64,000 nt of DNA from Rhodococcus sp. Leaf278. GTDB taxonomy: Bacteria > Actinomycetota > Actinomycetes > Mycobacteriales > Mycobacteriaceae. The stretch lies in the NCBI RefSeq assembly GCF_001426085.1, contig NZ_LMRR01000012.1, forward strand, positions 65,318 through 129,317. The letters are read 5' to 3'. Under the pieces are notes generated by a model. It did no database searches, had not been told where the DNA came from, and saw nothing but the letters and a program-made list of their open reading frames with translations. Below are positions 1 to 8,607 of this stretch, piece by piece (the first letter of the stretch is position 1; every line of letters begins with the position of its first letter). The translations under genes and the position numbers were made by a program.

Positions 1-710
1 CCTGGTCGGCCAAGGTGCGTGAGACGTTGACGGTCGACGGAGTTCGTCTCGCTCGCCCTGTTCGGTCCACCGACGGTCGGTACGTCGTGTCTGGCTGGCG
101 TGCAGACACGTTCGTCGCCGGCGAACCCGAGCCCCGGCACGACGAGGTGGTCTCGTTGTCGTTGCGTCTGCACTCGGCGACGGCGCAACTCGAGCGTCCT
201 CGCTTCTTGGTTCAGCCACCCGTTGCGCCGTGGGCGGATGTGGACGTGTTCGTCGCGGCCGACAGAGCCGCGTGGGAAGCCGTCCCGCTCCGGTCGGCGC
301 GCGGTGCAGGCGCACCCGAGCCGTCCTCCAGTGACGGCAAAAGCAGTCTCGAATTGGTCAAACAACTTGCGACACTGCGCAAACCCGTCGAGTCGCCGGA
401 TCAACTGGTACACGGTGACCTGTTCGGAACGGTGCTGTTCTCGGGCAGCGACGCACCCGGAATAAGCGACATCACCCCGTATTGGCGGCCGGCACCGTGG
501 GCTGCCGGCGTGGCGGTGGTGGATGCGCTGTCCTGGGGGGACGCCGACGACGGCTTGGTGGGTCGCTGGGACGATCTACCCGAGTGGCCACAGATGTTGC
601 TGCGCGCGTTGATGTTTCGTCTCGCCGTTCACGCGCTTCATCCGCGTTCGACGTCGGAGGCCTTTCCTGGTCTGGCTCGAACAGCGGACCTGGTGCGCCT
701 CATTCTGTGA
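1..710 (+). CDS. TIGR02569 family protein, 5' end outside window
   Basis: The reading frame is open from base 3 and runs upstream off the window, so the first internal GTG at 15 is not the true start. The visible 235 residues match the actinobacterial TIGR02569 family in its C-terminal part: a kinase-like (aminoglycoside phosphotransferase/HipA-like) fold with LVHGDLFGTVLFSG near residue 138 and a following DITPYWRPAPWAAGV segment, resembling a degenerate catalytic loop and metal-binding region. Substrate unknown. In H37Rv the equivalent is, from memory, Rv3205c, which neighbours the ATL and LipV genes found here only after 11.5 kb. The 3' end overlaps the convergent GntR gene by 11 bases. 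Confidence 0.75.
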   Translation, partial: WSAKVRETLTVDGVRLARPVRSTDGRYVVSGWRADTFVAGEPEPRHDEVVSLSLRLHSATAQLERPRFLVQPPVAPWADVDVFVAADRAAWEAVPLRSARGAGAPEPSSSDGKSSLELVKQLATLRKPVESPDQLVHGDLFGTVLFSGSDAPGISDITPYWRPAPWAAGVAVVDALSWGDADDGLVGRWDDLPEWPQMLLRALMFRLAVHALHPRSTSEAFPGLARTADLVRLIL

Positions 711-1389
711 ATTCCGCTGCGCCGGCCGGTTGTTCGGACAGTTCGTGGAACAGTGATCGGGCAGCATCCGTCGCTCGAGCGGCGTCACCGTCGATGACTG
801 CCTCGACCAGCGCGGTGTGCTCGGCCACGTAGTCGTCGTCGTGGTCGAGGAAATGATCCGTCATCGCCTCGTGGATGACCGGAAGCAGCGAGTCGTAGAA
901 CTCCAGATAGATAGCGTTGTGGCTTGCTGCGACGATGGCGCGATGCAGCTGCGCGTCGATCCGGACGGCGTCCGCGAGAGGAGCCTCGTTCGACCACGCC
1001 GCGTTGCGATCCTCGAGTGCGCTCAGCATGACTCGTATATCTTCGTGGTCGCGTCGATCCGCGGCGAGCGCGGCCGCAGTGACTTCGAGTGTCTCGCGGA
1101 GTTCGGTGACGTCACGGTGCCGGGCATCGGAGAAGTACTTACCCAGGGTGCCGCCGACGTCCGAGCAGGTCATGACGAACGTGCCCGAACCCTGCCTTCG
1201 CTCGACCATGCCGGCGTGTACGAGAGCCTGGACCGCTTCGCGAACGGTGTTTCGACCGGTGCCGGTGATTTCGCAGAGTTCCGGCTCGGTGGGGATGCGG
1301 GTGCCCACCGGCCATCTCCGCGACGTGATCTCGTCGCGCAGCTGAGCGGTGACCTGGGTGATCAGGCTCGATCGCTGGACCTGCCGCAC
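700..1389 (-). CDS. GntR-family (FadR/FCD) transcriptional regulator
   Basis: A 229-residue regulator. The N-terminal winged helix contains RDEITSRRWPVGTRIPTE, a helix-turn-helix ending TVREAVQALVHAGMVERRQG and the wing GSGTFV; the C-terminal half is an FCD effector domain with RETLEVTAAALAA, DAQLHRAIVAASHN and late His residues typical of the metal/carboxylate site. The frame is open to a GTG at 1440, but the GTG at 1389 is better: it is preceded by GAGGAG with a 5-base gap, and the protein then begins MRQVQRSSL, directly ahead of the DNA-binding domain. It is divergent from the MFS gene at 1471 and probably represses it through the palindrome inside that promoter. The effector is unknown. 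Confidence 0.88.
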   Translation of the reverse strand: MRQVQRSSLITQVTAQLRDEITSRRWPVGTRIPTEPELCEITGTGRNTVREAVQALVHAGMVERRQGSGTFVMTCSDVGGTLGKYFSDARHRDVTELRETLEVTAAALAADRRDHEDIRVMLSALEDRNAAWSNEAPLADAVRIDAQLHRAIVAASHNAIYLEFYDSLLPVIHEAMTDHFLDHDDDYVAEHTALVEAVIDGDAARATDAARSLFHELSEQPAGAAEFTE

Positions 1390-1434
1390 GTGGGCTCCTC
1401 GGGCTGTGAATGTTTTGCCGTCGATAGTAATGCT

Positions 1435-1464
1435 TTGCACCCGATGATCCGGTCATCCTATGAT
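1435..1464 (+). promoter_or_regulatory. Leaderless MFS promoter with embedded operator
   Basis: A -35-like TTGCAC (1435-1440), an 18-base spacer and a -10 TATGAT (1459-1464) lie just before GTG at 1471. The spacer is almost filled by an inverted repeat, GATGA-tccgg-TCATC (1443-1457). A repressor bound here would block RNA polymerase; the divergent GntR protein is the obvious candidate. The hexamers and palindrome are seen; the pairing with GntR is inferred. Confidence 0.6.
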
Positions 1465-1470
1465 TACGTG

Positions 1471-2712
1471 GTGAGTGCGCCAACCGTGTCCGAGACCACC
1501 CCGACCGGCATTTCGCTCGTCCGCGGCCGCATATTGGTGTTCGCCGCCATCGTCCTTTCTGCCCTGACGTTGCGCGCTGCGGTGACGTCGATCAGTCCGC
1601 TGTTCGGCAGGATCGGCACCGACCTCCACTTCGGCTCCACGGTGATCGGCGTCGTCGGTATGTTGCCGCCGGCGATGTTCGCCGTGTTCGGATTGGCGAC
1701 GCCGTTTCTCGCCAAGCGCACCGGCCTCGAGCGAGCTGCGCTGCTGGCCATGGGACTCACCACCCTCGGTATGGCCACTCGGGCGTTTGCACCGAACACC
1801 GTCTCGTTGCTCGTGCTGTCCGCAATCGCCCTCGCGGGCATGGGGATCGGGAATGTCGTCATCCCGCCTCTGGTGAAGCGGTACTTCTCGGATCGACTCG
1901 CGTTGGTCAGCACCATCTACATCTGTGTCATGCAGGTCAGCACCATGGTTCCGCCTCTGCTGGCCGTGCCTGTGGCCGACGCTCATGGTTGGCGCGTGTC
2001 CATCGGCGTCTGGGCTGTCGTCGGACTGGCCGCGGCATTGCCGTGGCTCGGAGTGGTGGTGGCCCGACGCGGCCGCGACGCAGACGACGTGTCGGGCGAG
2101 GCCGGATCGGCGGCGGTCCATGTCGAACCGGCCGGTCGAATCCACCGGTCCCCGCTGGCGTGGGGGATGGTGATGATGTTTGCGATGACGTCGCTGATCA
2201 CGTACTCGATGCTCACCTGGCTGCCGACACTGCTGATCGACTCGGGAATCGGTGAAGGGTTGGCCGGCGCTTCGGTCGCCGCTTTCGGCGCGATGGGCTT
2301 GGTCACGTCGTTGGCTACTCCGACTCTCTGCGCGAAGATGCGCAATCCGTTCGGCCTCGTCGTCGTCGCCGCGGTCTGCTATTTCGGCGGCTTCTCCGGT
2401 CTGCACTGGTCCCCTTCGGCCGGAACCGTGCTGTGGGTGTGCCTGATAGGGCTCGGCACGATGACTTTTCCGATGTCGCTGACGCTGATCAACCTCAGAA
2501 CCCGTTCTGCGGTGGGTTCGTCCTCGTTGTCGGGGTTCACCCAGGGGCTGGGTTATGTGGTGTCCTCGACCGGACCGATCCTGTTCGGTGTGTTGCACAC
2601 CGCATCCGGTGGATGGGGTCTGCCGTTGGCTCTGCTGACCGGATGTGTGGCTGTTCTCCTGGTCGGAGGATTCCTGTGCTGTCGACCGAGAATGCTCGAA
2701 GACACCTGGTGA
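1471..2712 (+). CDS. MFS transporter, CynX/NimT type
   Basis: A 413-residue integral membrane protein with about 12 hydrophobic segments, beginning RGRILVFAAIVLSALTLRAA and continuing with the CynX/NimT-like pattern in which helix 1 carries LRAAVTSISP and helix 2 GSTVIGVVGMLPP. A longer hydrophilic loop (about residues 200-225) splits the two six-helix halves. Family members move small anions, cyanate, nitroimidazole-like or amino-acid-like compounds; the substrate here cannot be read. The frame is open far upstream (to 817) but that part is antisense to the GntR gene and unlike a membrane protein. I chose GTG at 1471 because a -10 TATGAT ends six bases before it (leaderless); GTG 1468 and ATG 1444 are alternatives. 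Confidence 0.85.
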   Translation: MSAPTVSETTPTGISLVRGRILVFAAIVLSALTLRAAVTSISPLFGRIGTDLHFGSTVIGVVGMLPPAMFAVFGLATPFLAKRTGLERAALLAMGLTTLGMATRAFAPNTVSLLVLSAIALAGMGIGNVVIPPLVKRYFSDRLALVSTIYICVMQVSTMVPPLLAVPVADAHGWRVSIGVWAVVGLAAALPWLGVVVARRGRDADDVSGEAGSAAVHVEPAGRIHRSPLAWGMVMMFAMTSLITYSMLTWLPTLLIDSGIGEGLAGASVAAFGAMGLVTSLATPTLCAKMRNPFGLVVVAAVCYFGGFSGLHWSPSAGTVLWVCLIGLGTMTFPMSLTLINLRTRSAVGSSSLSGFTQGLGYVVSSTGPILFGVLHTASGGWGLPLALLTGCVAVLLVGGFLCCRPRMLEDTW

Positions 2713-2853
2713 CCCGTCCCGGCCGTTGATGCTTCATCTCACGTTCGTCCGCAACCGCGCGTGAGACCAAGTTAATCAGCGAGTCACCGCAGGCAGCGCC
2801 GCGGCAACATGGCTTTTCTATGTTCGGTCCACACACCGATCAGGAGGCCACCC

Positions 2854-4341
2854 GTGACCAGCCTTTCTCGTAGCGCTTCGGCAGACGCCGACTCAGCGAC
2901 CACCGCGTCCGTTCCCCCCGGAACCGTTCCGGTTTCCGTGAACCATCACATTGCGCACTGGAATTCCGAGGACGTCGAGGCCTGGGAGGCCGGTGGCAAG
3001 CAGATTGCCAAGCGCAACCTGATCTGGTCGGTCATCGCCGAGCACGTCGGGTTCTCGATCTGGTCCATCTGGTCGGTGATGGTGCTGTTCATGCCGCTGT
3101 CGGTCTACGGCATCGACGCGGCGGGAAAATTCTTTCTCGTGGCCGTCCCCACTCTCGTCGGTGCCATCCTGCGGATTCCGTACACCTTCGCCACCGCCAA
3201 GTTCGGTGGGCGTAACTGGACCATCTTCAGCGCCTTGGTGCTGCTGATCCCCACCGTGTTGACGATGTACTTCATGCTCAATCCGGCGTCGTACACCACG
3301 TACATCATCGTGGCGGCGTTCGCCGGCCTCGGCGGCGGCAACTTCGCATCCTCCATGACAAACATCAATGCGTTCTATCCCCAGCGTGAAAAGGGATGGG
3401 CGCTCGGTCTCAACGCGGGCGGCGGCAACATCGGTGTCCCCGTCATCCAGCTCATCGGCTTGTTGGTCATCGCTACCATCGGCAACACCGCACCCGAGAT
3501 CGTCTGTGCCGTGTACCTCGTGTTCATCGCGATCGCCGCCGTCGGTGCCGCGTTGTACATGGACAACCTCGACAACCAGAAGACCAACGGCCGCTCCATG
3601 ATCGACGTGCTGAAGTTCTCCGATGCGTGGTGGATCGCCTTCCTCTACATCGGAACCTTCGGGTCGTTCATCGGCTTCAGTTTCGCGTTCGGTCAGGTGT
3701 TGCAGATCAACTTCCTCGCCGGACTCACCGACGGGGCCCCGGCAACCCCCGCGCTGCAAGCGCAGGCTTCGCTGCAGGCCGCTCAGATCGCCTTTCTCGG
3801 TCCCTTGCTGGGATCGCTGTCGCGGCCGTTCGGCGGCAAGCTTGCCGACAAGATCGGCGGCGGCAAGATCACCCTGTACACGTTCGTGGCCATGACCTTC
3901 TCCACAGGAATTCTGGTAGCGGCCGGCACCTGGGACGATTCGACGCCTGGGGCTGCCAGCGGCACGGTCATGGTGCTCTTCGTCATCGGATTCATCGCGC
4001 TCTTCTTGCTCTCGGGCTTGGGTAACGGGTCGGTCTACAAGATGATTCCTGCCATCTTCGCTGCGAAATCGTCTGAGCTGCAGGGAATGACGGTCGACGA
4101 GCAGCAACACTGGTCGCGCAAGATGTCCGGAGCCCTCATCGGCATTGCCGGTGCGATCGGAGCTCTCGGCGGCGTCGGAATCAACTTGGTTCTGCGGGCG
4201 TCGTACTCCGGCACTGCAAAGTCCGCGACCACCGCGTTCTGGGTGTTCCTCGGCTTCTACATCGTGTGCGCGATCGTCACCTGGGCGATCTACCTGCGCA
4301 AAACCAACTCTGCCGACGCCGACGCACCGGTAGCCGTCTGA
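2854..4341 (+). CDS. narK: Nitrate/nitrite transporter NarK family
   Basis: A 495-residue MFS protein of the nitrate/nitrite porter family. It has 12 predicted membrane spans, an N-terminal hydrophilic stretch with HIAHWNSEDVEAWE, the substrate Arg region LRIPYTFA in helix 2, the porter signature GLGGGNFASSMTNINAFYP, the second Gly-rich stretch LGLNAGGGNIGV, and LSRPFGGKLADKIGGGK in the second half. The first ATG (2809) has no ribosome site; GTG at 2854 has AGGAGG at 2842-2847 with a six-base gap. It heads the cluster with nirB and nirD and would import nitrate or exchange nitrite. A -10-like TATGTT lies at 2819-2824. The 141 bases upstream contain a loose GTGAC-n7-TTAAC on the minus strand, too weak to call a GlnR box. 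Confidence 0.93.
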   Translation: MTSLSRSASADADSATTASVPPGTVPVSVNHHIAHWNSEDVEAWEAGGKQIAKRNLIWSVIAEHVGFSIWSIWSVMVLFMPLSVYGIDAAGKFFLVAVPTLVGAILRIPYTFATAKFGGRNWTIFSALVLLIPTVLTMYFMLNPASYTTYIIVAAFAGLGGGNFASSMTNINAFYPQREKGWALGLNAGGGNIGVPVIQLIGLLVIATIGNTAPEIVCAVYLVFIAIAAVGAALYMDNLDNQKTNGRSMIDVLKFSDAWWIAFLYIGTFGSFIGFSFAFGQVLQINFLAGLTDGAPATPALQAQASLQAAQIAFLGPLLGSLSRPFGGKLADKIGGGKITLYTFVAMTFSTGILVAAGTWDDSTPGAASGTVMVLFVIGFIALFLLSGLGNGSVYKMIPAIFAAKSSELQGMTVDEQQHWSRKMSGALIGIAGAIGALGGVGINLVLRASYSGTAKSATTAFWVFLGFYIVCAIVTWAIYLRKTNSADADAPVAV

Positions 4342-4402
4342 CGCCCCATTGCAGGCGCACTCGAAACACTCTGCACGGCAACGAATATCGGAAGGACCCG
4401 CA

Positions 4403-6898
4403 ATGAAGAACGCGGTAGTGGTAGGTCACGGAATGGTCGGACACCGATTCGTCGAGGCGTTGCGTGCGCGCGACGATGCGTCCGAGTGGAAGGTGACGGT
4501 GCTCTGCGAGGAGGCCCTTGCCGCGTACGACCGAGTCGGTCTGTCGTCCTACGTCGGCGCCTGGGACCACAAGGAACTGGCGTTGGCGGGAAACGACTAT
4601 CCCGGCGACACACTCGTCGAGATGCGTACCGGAGTGCGGGCCGATCGCATCGACCGTGACCACCGCACCGTCGTCACTTCCGCGGGGGACACGGTCGAGT
4701 ACGACGCGCTCGTGCTCGCTACCGGGTCATATCCGTTCGTGCCTCCGATCCCCGGGCACGACCTCCCGGCCTGCTTCGTCTACCGCACCCTCGACGACCT
4801 GGACAAGATTCGAGCGCGGGCCGACGCGGCGGGACCGGGTGCCGTGGGCGTCGTCGTCGGCGGCGGATTGCTCGGTCTCGAAGCCGCGAATGCGCTGCAG
4901 AAGATGGGCATGACGCCACACGTCATCGAGTTCGCTCCTCGGTTGATGCCGCTGCAGGTGGACGAAGGCGGAGGCGCGCTGTTGGCTCGTCTGGTCACCG
5001 AGCTCGGATTGAACGTTCATGTGGGAGTGGGTACGTCGTCCATCACCGAGAACGACAGCGCCGGCTTGGCTGTCGAGCTGAGCGACGGCACCATCATCGA
5101 CGCCGCGCTGTTGGTGTTCTCCGCCGGTGTGCGTCCCCAGGATCGGCTGGCCCGCGAGAGTGGTCTCGAGGTCGGCGAGCGCGGCGGCATCATGGTCGAC
5201 ATCGGTTGCACTACATCCGATCCCGCCGTCTACGCGATCGGTGAATGTGCCGCGGTCGAGGGTCGGTGCTACGGCCTGGTCGCCCCCGGATATTCGACGG
5301 CCGAGGTCGTGGCCGACCGATTGCTCGGCGGCGCAGCACAATTCCCCGGTGCCGACATGTCCACCAAACTCAAGCTCATGGGCGTCGATGTCGCGAGCTT
5401 CGGCGACGCGATGGCGGCCACCCCGGGGGCACTCGAAGTGGTGTTCAGCGATGCGCCCAAGGGAACGTACGCCAAGCTCGTCGTGACCGACGACGCGAAG
5501 ACCCTTCTCGGCGGCATTCTCGTCGGCGACGCCTCCGCGTATTCGCTGCTGCGTCCGCTCGTCGGACGAGAATTGCCCGGCGACCCCGGAGCGCTGATCT
5601 CGCCAGTGGCAGAACAGGTCGGTATCGGTGCGCTGCCCGACGACGCCGAGATCTGCTCCTGCAACGGCGTGAGCAAGGGTGCCATCTGCTCGGCGATCGC
5701 CGACGGAGCCTGCGACCTCGCGGCGGTGAAGAGTTGCACCACTGCAGGTACGACCTGCGGTGGATGTCTACCGTCGATCAAGTCGTTGCTGGCGGCATCC
5801 GGGGTGGTGCTCTCCAAGTCGTTGTGCGAGCACTTCTCTCAGTCGAGGGCCGAGCTGTTCGAGATCGTAAGGGCCACGAATACCCGCACCTTCTCGTCAC
5901 TGATCGCCAAGTACGGCAATGGAACCGGCTGCGACATCTGCAAGCCCGTTGTCGCGTCGATCCTCGCATCGACGTCCTCCGATCACATTCTGGACGGCGA
6001 GCAGGCCTCGCTACAGGACACCAACGATCACTTCCTGGCCAACATCCAGAAGAACGGCACGTACTCGGTGGTCCCGCGGATGCCCGGTGGTGAGTGCACG
6101 CCCGAGCAGCTCATCGTCATCGGCGAGGTCGCTCGCGATTTCGGGCTGTACACCAAGGTGACGGGCGGGCAGCGCATCGATATGTTCGGTGCCCGCGTCG
6201 AGCAGCTGCCTGCGATCTGGAAGCGCCTCGTCGATGCAGGCATGGAATCGGGTCAGGCATACGGGAAGTCGCTGCGCACGGTGAAGAGCTGTGTCGGCTC
6301 CAGCTGGTGCCGGTACGGGGTGCAGGATTCGGTGGGGATGGCCGTCGACCTCGAGAACCGCTATCGAGGGCTGAGGTCCCCGCACAAGATCAAGTTCGGG
6401 GTCTCGGGCTGTGCGCGCGAGTGCGCGGAGGCCCGAGGCAAGGATGTCGGAATCATCGCCACGGAGGGTGGTTGGAACCTCTATGTCGGCGGAAACGGTG
6501 GACAGTCACCCAAGCATGCTCAGTTGCTCGCCTCCAACCTCGACGACGCCACACTGGTCAGCTTCATCGACCGCTACTTGATGTTCTACGTCCGCACTGC
6601 AGATCGACTGCAGCGGACCGCGCCGTGGCTCGAGTCGCTCGACGGGGGACTCGATCATCTCAGAGCCGTCGTGGTCGACGACAGCCTCGGCATCGGTGCC
6701 GAGCTCGAAGCCGACATGGAGCGACACGTCGCCGGCTACAAGGACGAGTGGGCAGGCGTGCTCGAGGACGACGAGAAGCTCGGTCGATTCGTCTCGTTCG
6801 TCAATGCCCCGAGCGAGGCCGATCCCACCATCGCGTTCGACGAGTCCGGAGCCCGCAAGGTCCCGGTGTTGATGGGAATGCCGCGAGTCGGGGCGTAG
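4403..6898 (+). CDS. nirB: Assimilatory nitrite reductase [NAD(P)H], large subunit
   Basis: An 831-residue flavo-iron-sulfur-siroheme enzyme that reduces nitrite to ammonium in the cytoplasm. In order: an FAD site (VVVGHGMVGHRF, residues 4-15), an NAD(P)H site (VVVGGGLLGLEAANAL, near 150), a BFD-type [2Fe-2S] domain (CSCNG near 417, then TTCGGCLP), a second Cys pair (GCDICKP near 512), and the sulfite/nitrite reductase half with the siroheme-[4Fe-4S] ligands CVGSSWC (C-x5-C, near 629) and GCARECAEARG (C-x3-C, near 670). ATG at 4403 follows GGAAGG; the open frame to 4349 has no such site. Length and domain order are those of NirB. It lies 61 bases after narK and 123 before nirD. Confidence 0.96.
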   Translation: MKNAVVVGHGMVGHRFVEALRARDDASEWKVTVLCEEALAAYDRVGLSSYVGAWDHKELALAGNDYPGDTLVEMRTGVRADRIDRDHRTVVTSAGDTVEYDALVLATGSYPFVPPIPGHDLPACFVYRTLDDLDKIRARADAAGPGAVGVVVGGGLLGLEAANALQKMGMTPHVIEFAPRLMPLQVDEGGGALLARLVTELGLNVHVGVGTSSITENDSAGLAVELSDGTIIDAALLVFSAGVRPQDRLARESGLEVGERGGIMVDIGCTTSDPAVYAIGECAAVEGRCYGLVAPGYSTAEVVADRLLGGAAQFPGADMSTKLKLMGVDVASFGDAMAATPGALEVVFSDAPKGTYAKLVVTDDAKTLLGGILVGDASAYSLLRPLVGRELPGDPGALISPVAEQVGIGALPDDAEICSCNGVSKGAICSAIADGACDLAAVKSCTTAGTTCGGCLPSIKSLLAASGVVLSKSLCEHFSQSRAELFEIVRATNTRTFSSLIAKYGNGTGCDICKPVVASILASTSSDHILDGEQASLQDTNDHFLANIQKNGTYSVVPRMPGGECTPEQLIVIGEVARDFGLYTKVTGGQRIDMFGARVEQLPAIWKRLVDAGMESGQAYGKSLRTVKSCVGSSWCRYGVQDSVGMAVDLENRYRGLRSPHKIKFGVSGCARECAEARGKDVGIIATEGGWNLYVGGNGGQSPKHAQLLASNLDDATLVSFIDRYLMFYVRTADRLQRTAPWLESLDGGLDHLRAVVVDDSLGIGAELEADMERHVAGYKDEWAGVLEDDEKLGRFVSFVNAPSEADPTIAFDESGARKVPVLMGMPRVGA

Positions 6899-7021
6899 GC
6901 CGCCGACGAGGTCCTGACAACCGGCAGGTCACAAAACTGAGCGCATGTGCACAGGTGAGTAATCGCGACTTAACGGGCCAGAAACACAGACAACGTGGAA
7001 TAGCTGACCAGGAGGTACGCC

Positions 7022-7399
7022 ATGACTGTCATCGACTCACGTACAGCGGTACCGAACGACATTGCACGTAGTTGGACCCCGGCCTGCACACTGGACGCGC
7101 TGATTCCGGGGCGCGGGGTAGCGGTGCTCCTGCGCGGCGGCACCCAAGCGGCGCTGTTTCTGCTCGACGACGGACGACTGTTCGCGGTGGGCAACATCGA
7201 TCCGTACGGGCGCGCCGCGGTGATGTCGCGCGGCCTCGTGGGAGACCGCGGGGGCGAGCCCACGGTCGCATCGCCGTTGCTCAAGCAGGTCTTCTCGTTG
7301 GTCGACGGGCGCTGCCTCGACGATACGGAGGTCGGTCTCGGATCCTTCGAGGTCTCGTGCGTCGAGGGTGTCGTGCTCGTCCGCGGCGGCTCTACGTGA
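7022..7399 (+). CDS. nirD: Nitrite reductase [NAD(P)H], small subunit
   Basis: A 125-residue Rieske-like small subunit that partners NirB. The family keeps the Rieske beta fold but lacks the Cys/His cluster ligands, and none are present here: the segment VGNIDPYGRAAVMSRGLVGD replaces the usual CxH motifs, followed by VASPLLKQVFSLVDGRCLDD. AGGAGG precedes the ATG with a 6-base gap. Its last bases overlap the GTG of the regulator downstream (GTGA), indicating coupled translation. The 123-base gap after nirB holds no gene and no clear terminator, so nirB-nirD cotranscription is likely. Confidence 0.93.
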   Translation: MTVIDSRTAVPNDIARSWTPACTLDALIPGRGVAVLLRGGTQAALFLLDDGRLFAVGNIDPYGRAAVMSRGLVGDRGGEPTVASPLLKQVFSLVDGRCLDDTEVGLGSFEVSCVEGVVLVRGGST

Positions 7400-8607
7400 G
7401 CGAAATCGCCGGGGCAGGAACGCCCCTGGCCGGGTTCACCGTCGGGATCACGGCATCGCGTCGGGCCGAGGAGTTCGCAACTCTGCTCGAGCGGCGGGGT
7501 GCAACCGTGATGCATGCCGCCGCGATCCGCATCATCCCGCTCGCGGACGATGCCGAGCTGGAACGCGTGACCGCCGCGATCATCGCGCATCCACCCGAAA
7601 TTACCGTTGCCACAACGGGAATAGGATTCCGGGGCTGGATCGAGGCCGCAGACGGATGGGGGCGGGCAGAAGAACTCGGATCGGCGCTCGGGGCGTCCCG
7701 GTTGCTGGCCCGCGGCCCGAAGGCCACCGGTGCGATCAGGGCCGCCGATCTCCGCGAGGAATGGTCGCCCGCCTCCGAATCCTCCGCGGAGGTGCTCGAG
7801 CACTTACTTGCCGAAGGGGTCGAAGGCAAACGTATTGCCGTGCAACTGCACGGCGCGACAACCGAGTGGGAGCCGATCCCGGACTTCTGCGAGGTACTGC
7901 GCTGTGCGGGAGCCGAAGTGGTTCCGGTACCGGTGTATCGATGGACGGCCCCCGACGAGCAGGGCCCGATGGACCGCATGATCGAAGCCGTCGTTGTCGG
8001 CGATCTCGACGCTGTCAGCTTCACCTCGGCACCCGCGGTGGCGTCGATGCTCATGCGCGCCGACGAGAACGGGGTCCTCGAACCCCTGCTGCAGTCGATG
8101 CGCACGCGGGTACTTCCGGTCTGCGTGGGGCCGGTGACGGCGGCACCCCTCGAACAGCTGAACGTGGCCACGACGCAGCCGGCGAGAGCGCGTTTGGGCG
8201 CACTGGCGCGGCACATCGTCGAGGAGTTGCCGAGGCGGACCGGTCGTCTCCACGCAGGTGGGCATGTAGTGAGTGTGCGTGGCCGGTGTGTGGTGGTCGA
8301 CGGCGAAGTGCGACCGGTGTCGCCGGCCGGAATGGCATTGATGAAGACGCTGGCTCGCAATCCTGGACGCGTCGTCTCCCGGGAGGATCTGCTTGCGTCC
8401 TTGCCCGGTGGCGGAGGTGACACCCACGCGGTGGAAACAGCGATGACCAGACTCCGGTCCTCTCTGGGCGCGCCGAAGGCGATCCAGACCGTCGTCAAGC
8501 GTGGGTATCGGATCGCACTCGATCACATCGAGACCGAAACCGACTGCGATTCCGACGAGCCCGCCGTGCACGCGCGTGTGGCCGTCGTCGAAGGAGGGAA
8601 GTACTGA
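7396..8607 (+). CDS. nnaR: NnaR-like regulator: uroporphyrinogen-III synthase domain fused to winged helix
   Basis: A 403-residue two-domain protein. Residues about 10-265 are a HemD (uroporphyrinogen-III synthase) fold: GFTVGITASRRAEEFATLL, TTGIGFRGW, FTSAPAVASML and VGPVTAAPLEQLNV. Residues about 295-380 are an OmpR/PhoB-type winged helix: NPGRVVSREDLLASLPG, THAVETAMTRLRSSLG and VVKRGYRIAL. This architecture is that of NnaR, known in Streptomyces as a nitrate-assimilation regulator working with GlnR; the H37Rv counterpart is, from memory, Rv0260c beside narK3. Start GTG 7396 overlaps nirD's stop. Whether the HemD domain still makes uroporphyrinogen III or only senses a ligand cannot be told. 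It probably controls narK-nirBD. Confidence 0.88.
   Translation: MSEIAGAGTPLAGFTVGITASRRAEEFATLLERRGATVMHAAAIRIIPLADDAELERVTAAIIAHPPEITVATTGIGFRGWIEAADGWGRAEELGSALGASRLLARGPKATGAIRAADLREEWSPASESSAEVLEHLLAEGVEGKRIAVQLHGATTEWEPIPDFCEVLRCAGAEVVPVPVYRWTAPDEQGPMDRMIEAVVVGDLDAVSFTSAPAVASMLMRADENGVLEPLLQSMRTRVLPVCVGPVTAAPLEQLNVATTQPARARLGALARHIVEELPRRTGRLHAGGHVVSVRGRCVVVDGEVRPVSPAGMALMKTLARNPGRVVSREDLLASLPGGGGDTHAVETAMTRLRSSLGAPKAIQTVVKRGYRIALDHIETETDCDSDEPAVHARVAVVEGGKY

Noticed and set aside
817..1470. N-terminal extension of the MFS frame
   Set aside because: Antisense to the GntR gene, hydrophilic, and unlike a membrane protein; the promoter at 1435-1464 fixes the start.
1453..2598. 381-residue minus-strand frame across the MFS gene
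   Set aside because: Arg/His/Gln-rich shadow of a GC-rich gene, with no domain or ribosome site.
2713..2853. GlnR box upstream of narK
   Set aside because: Only a loose GTGAC-n7-TTAAC match; the spacing and second half-site do not fit the consensus.
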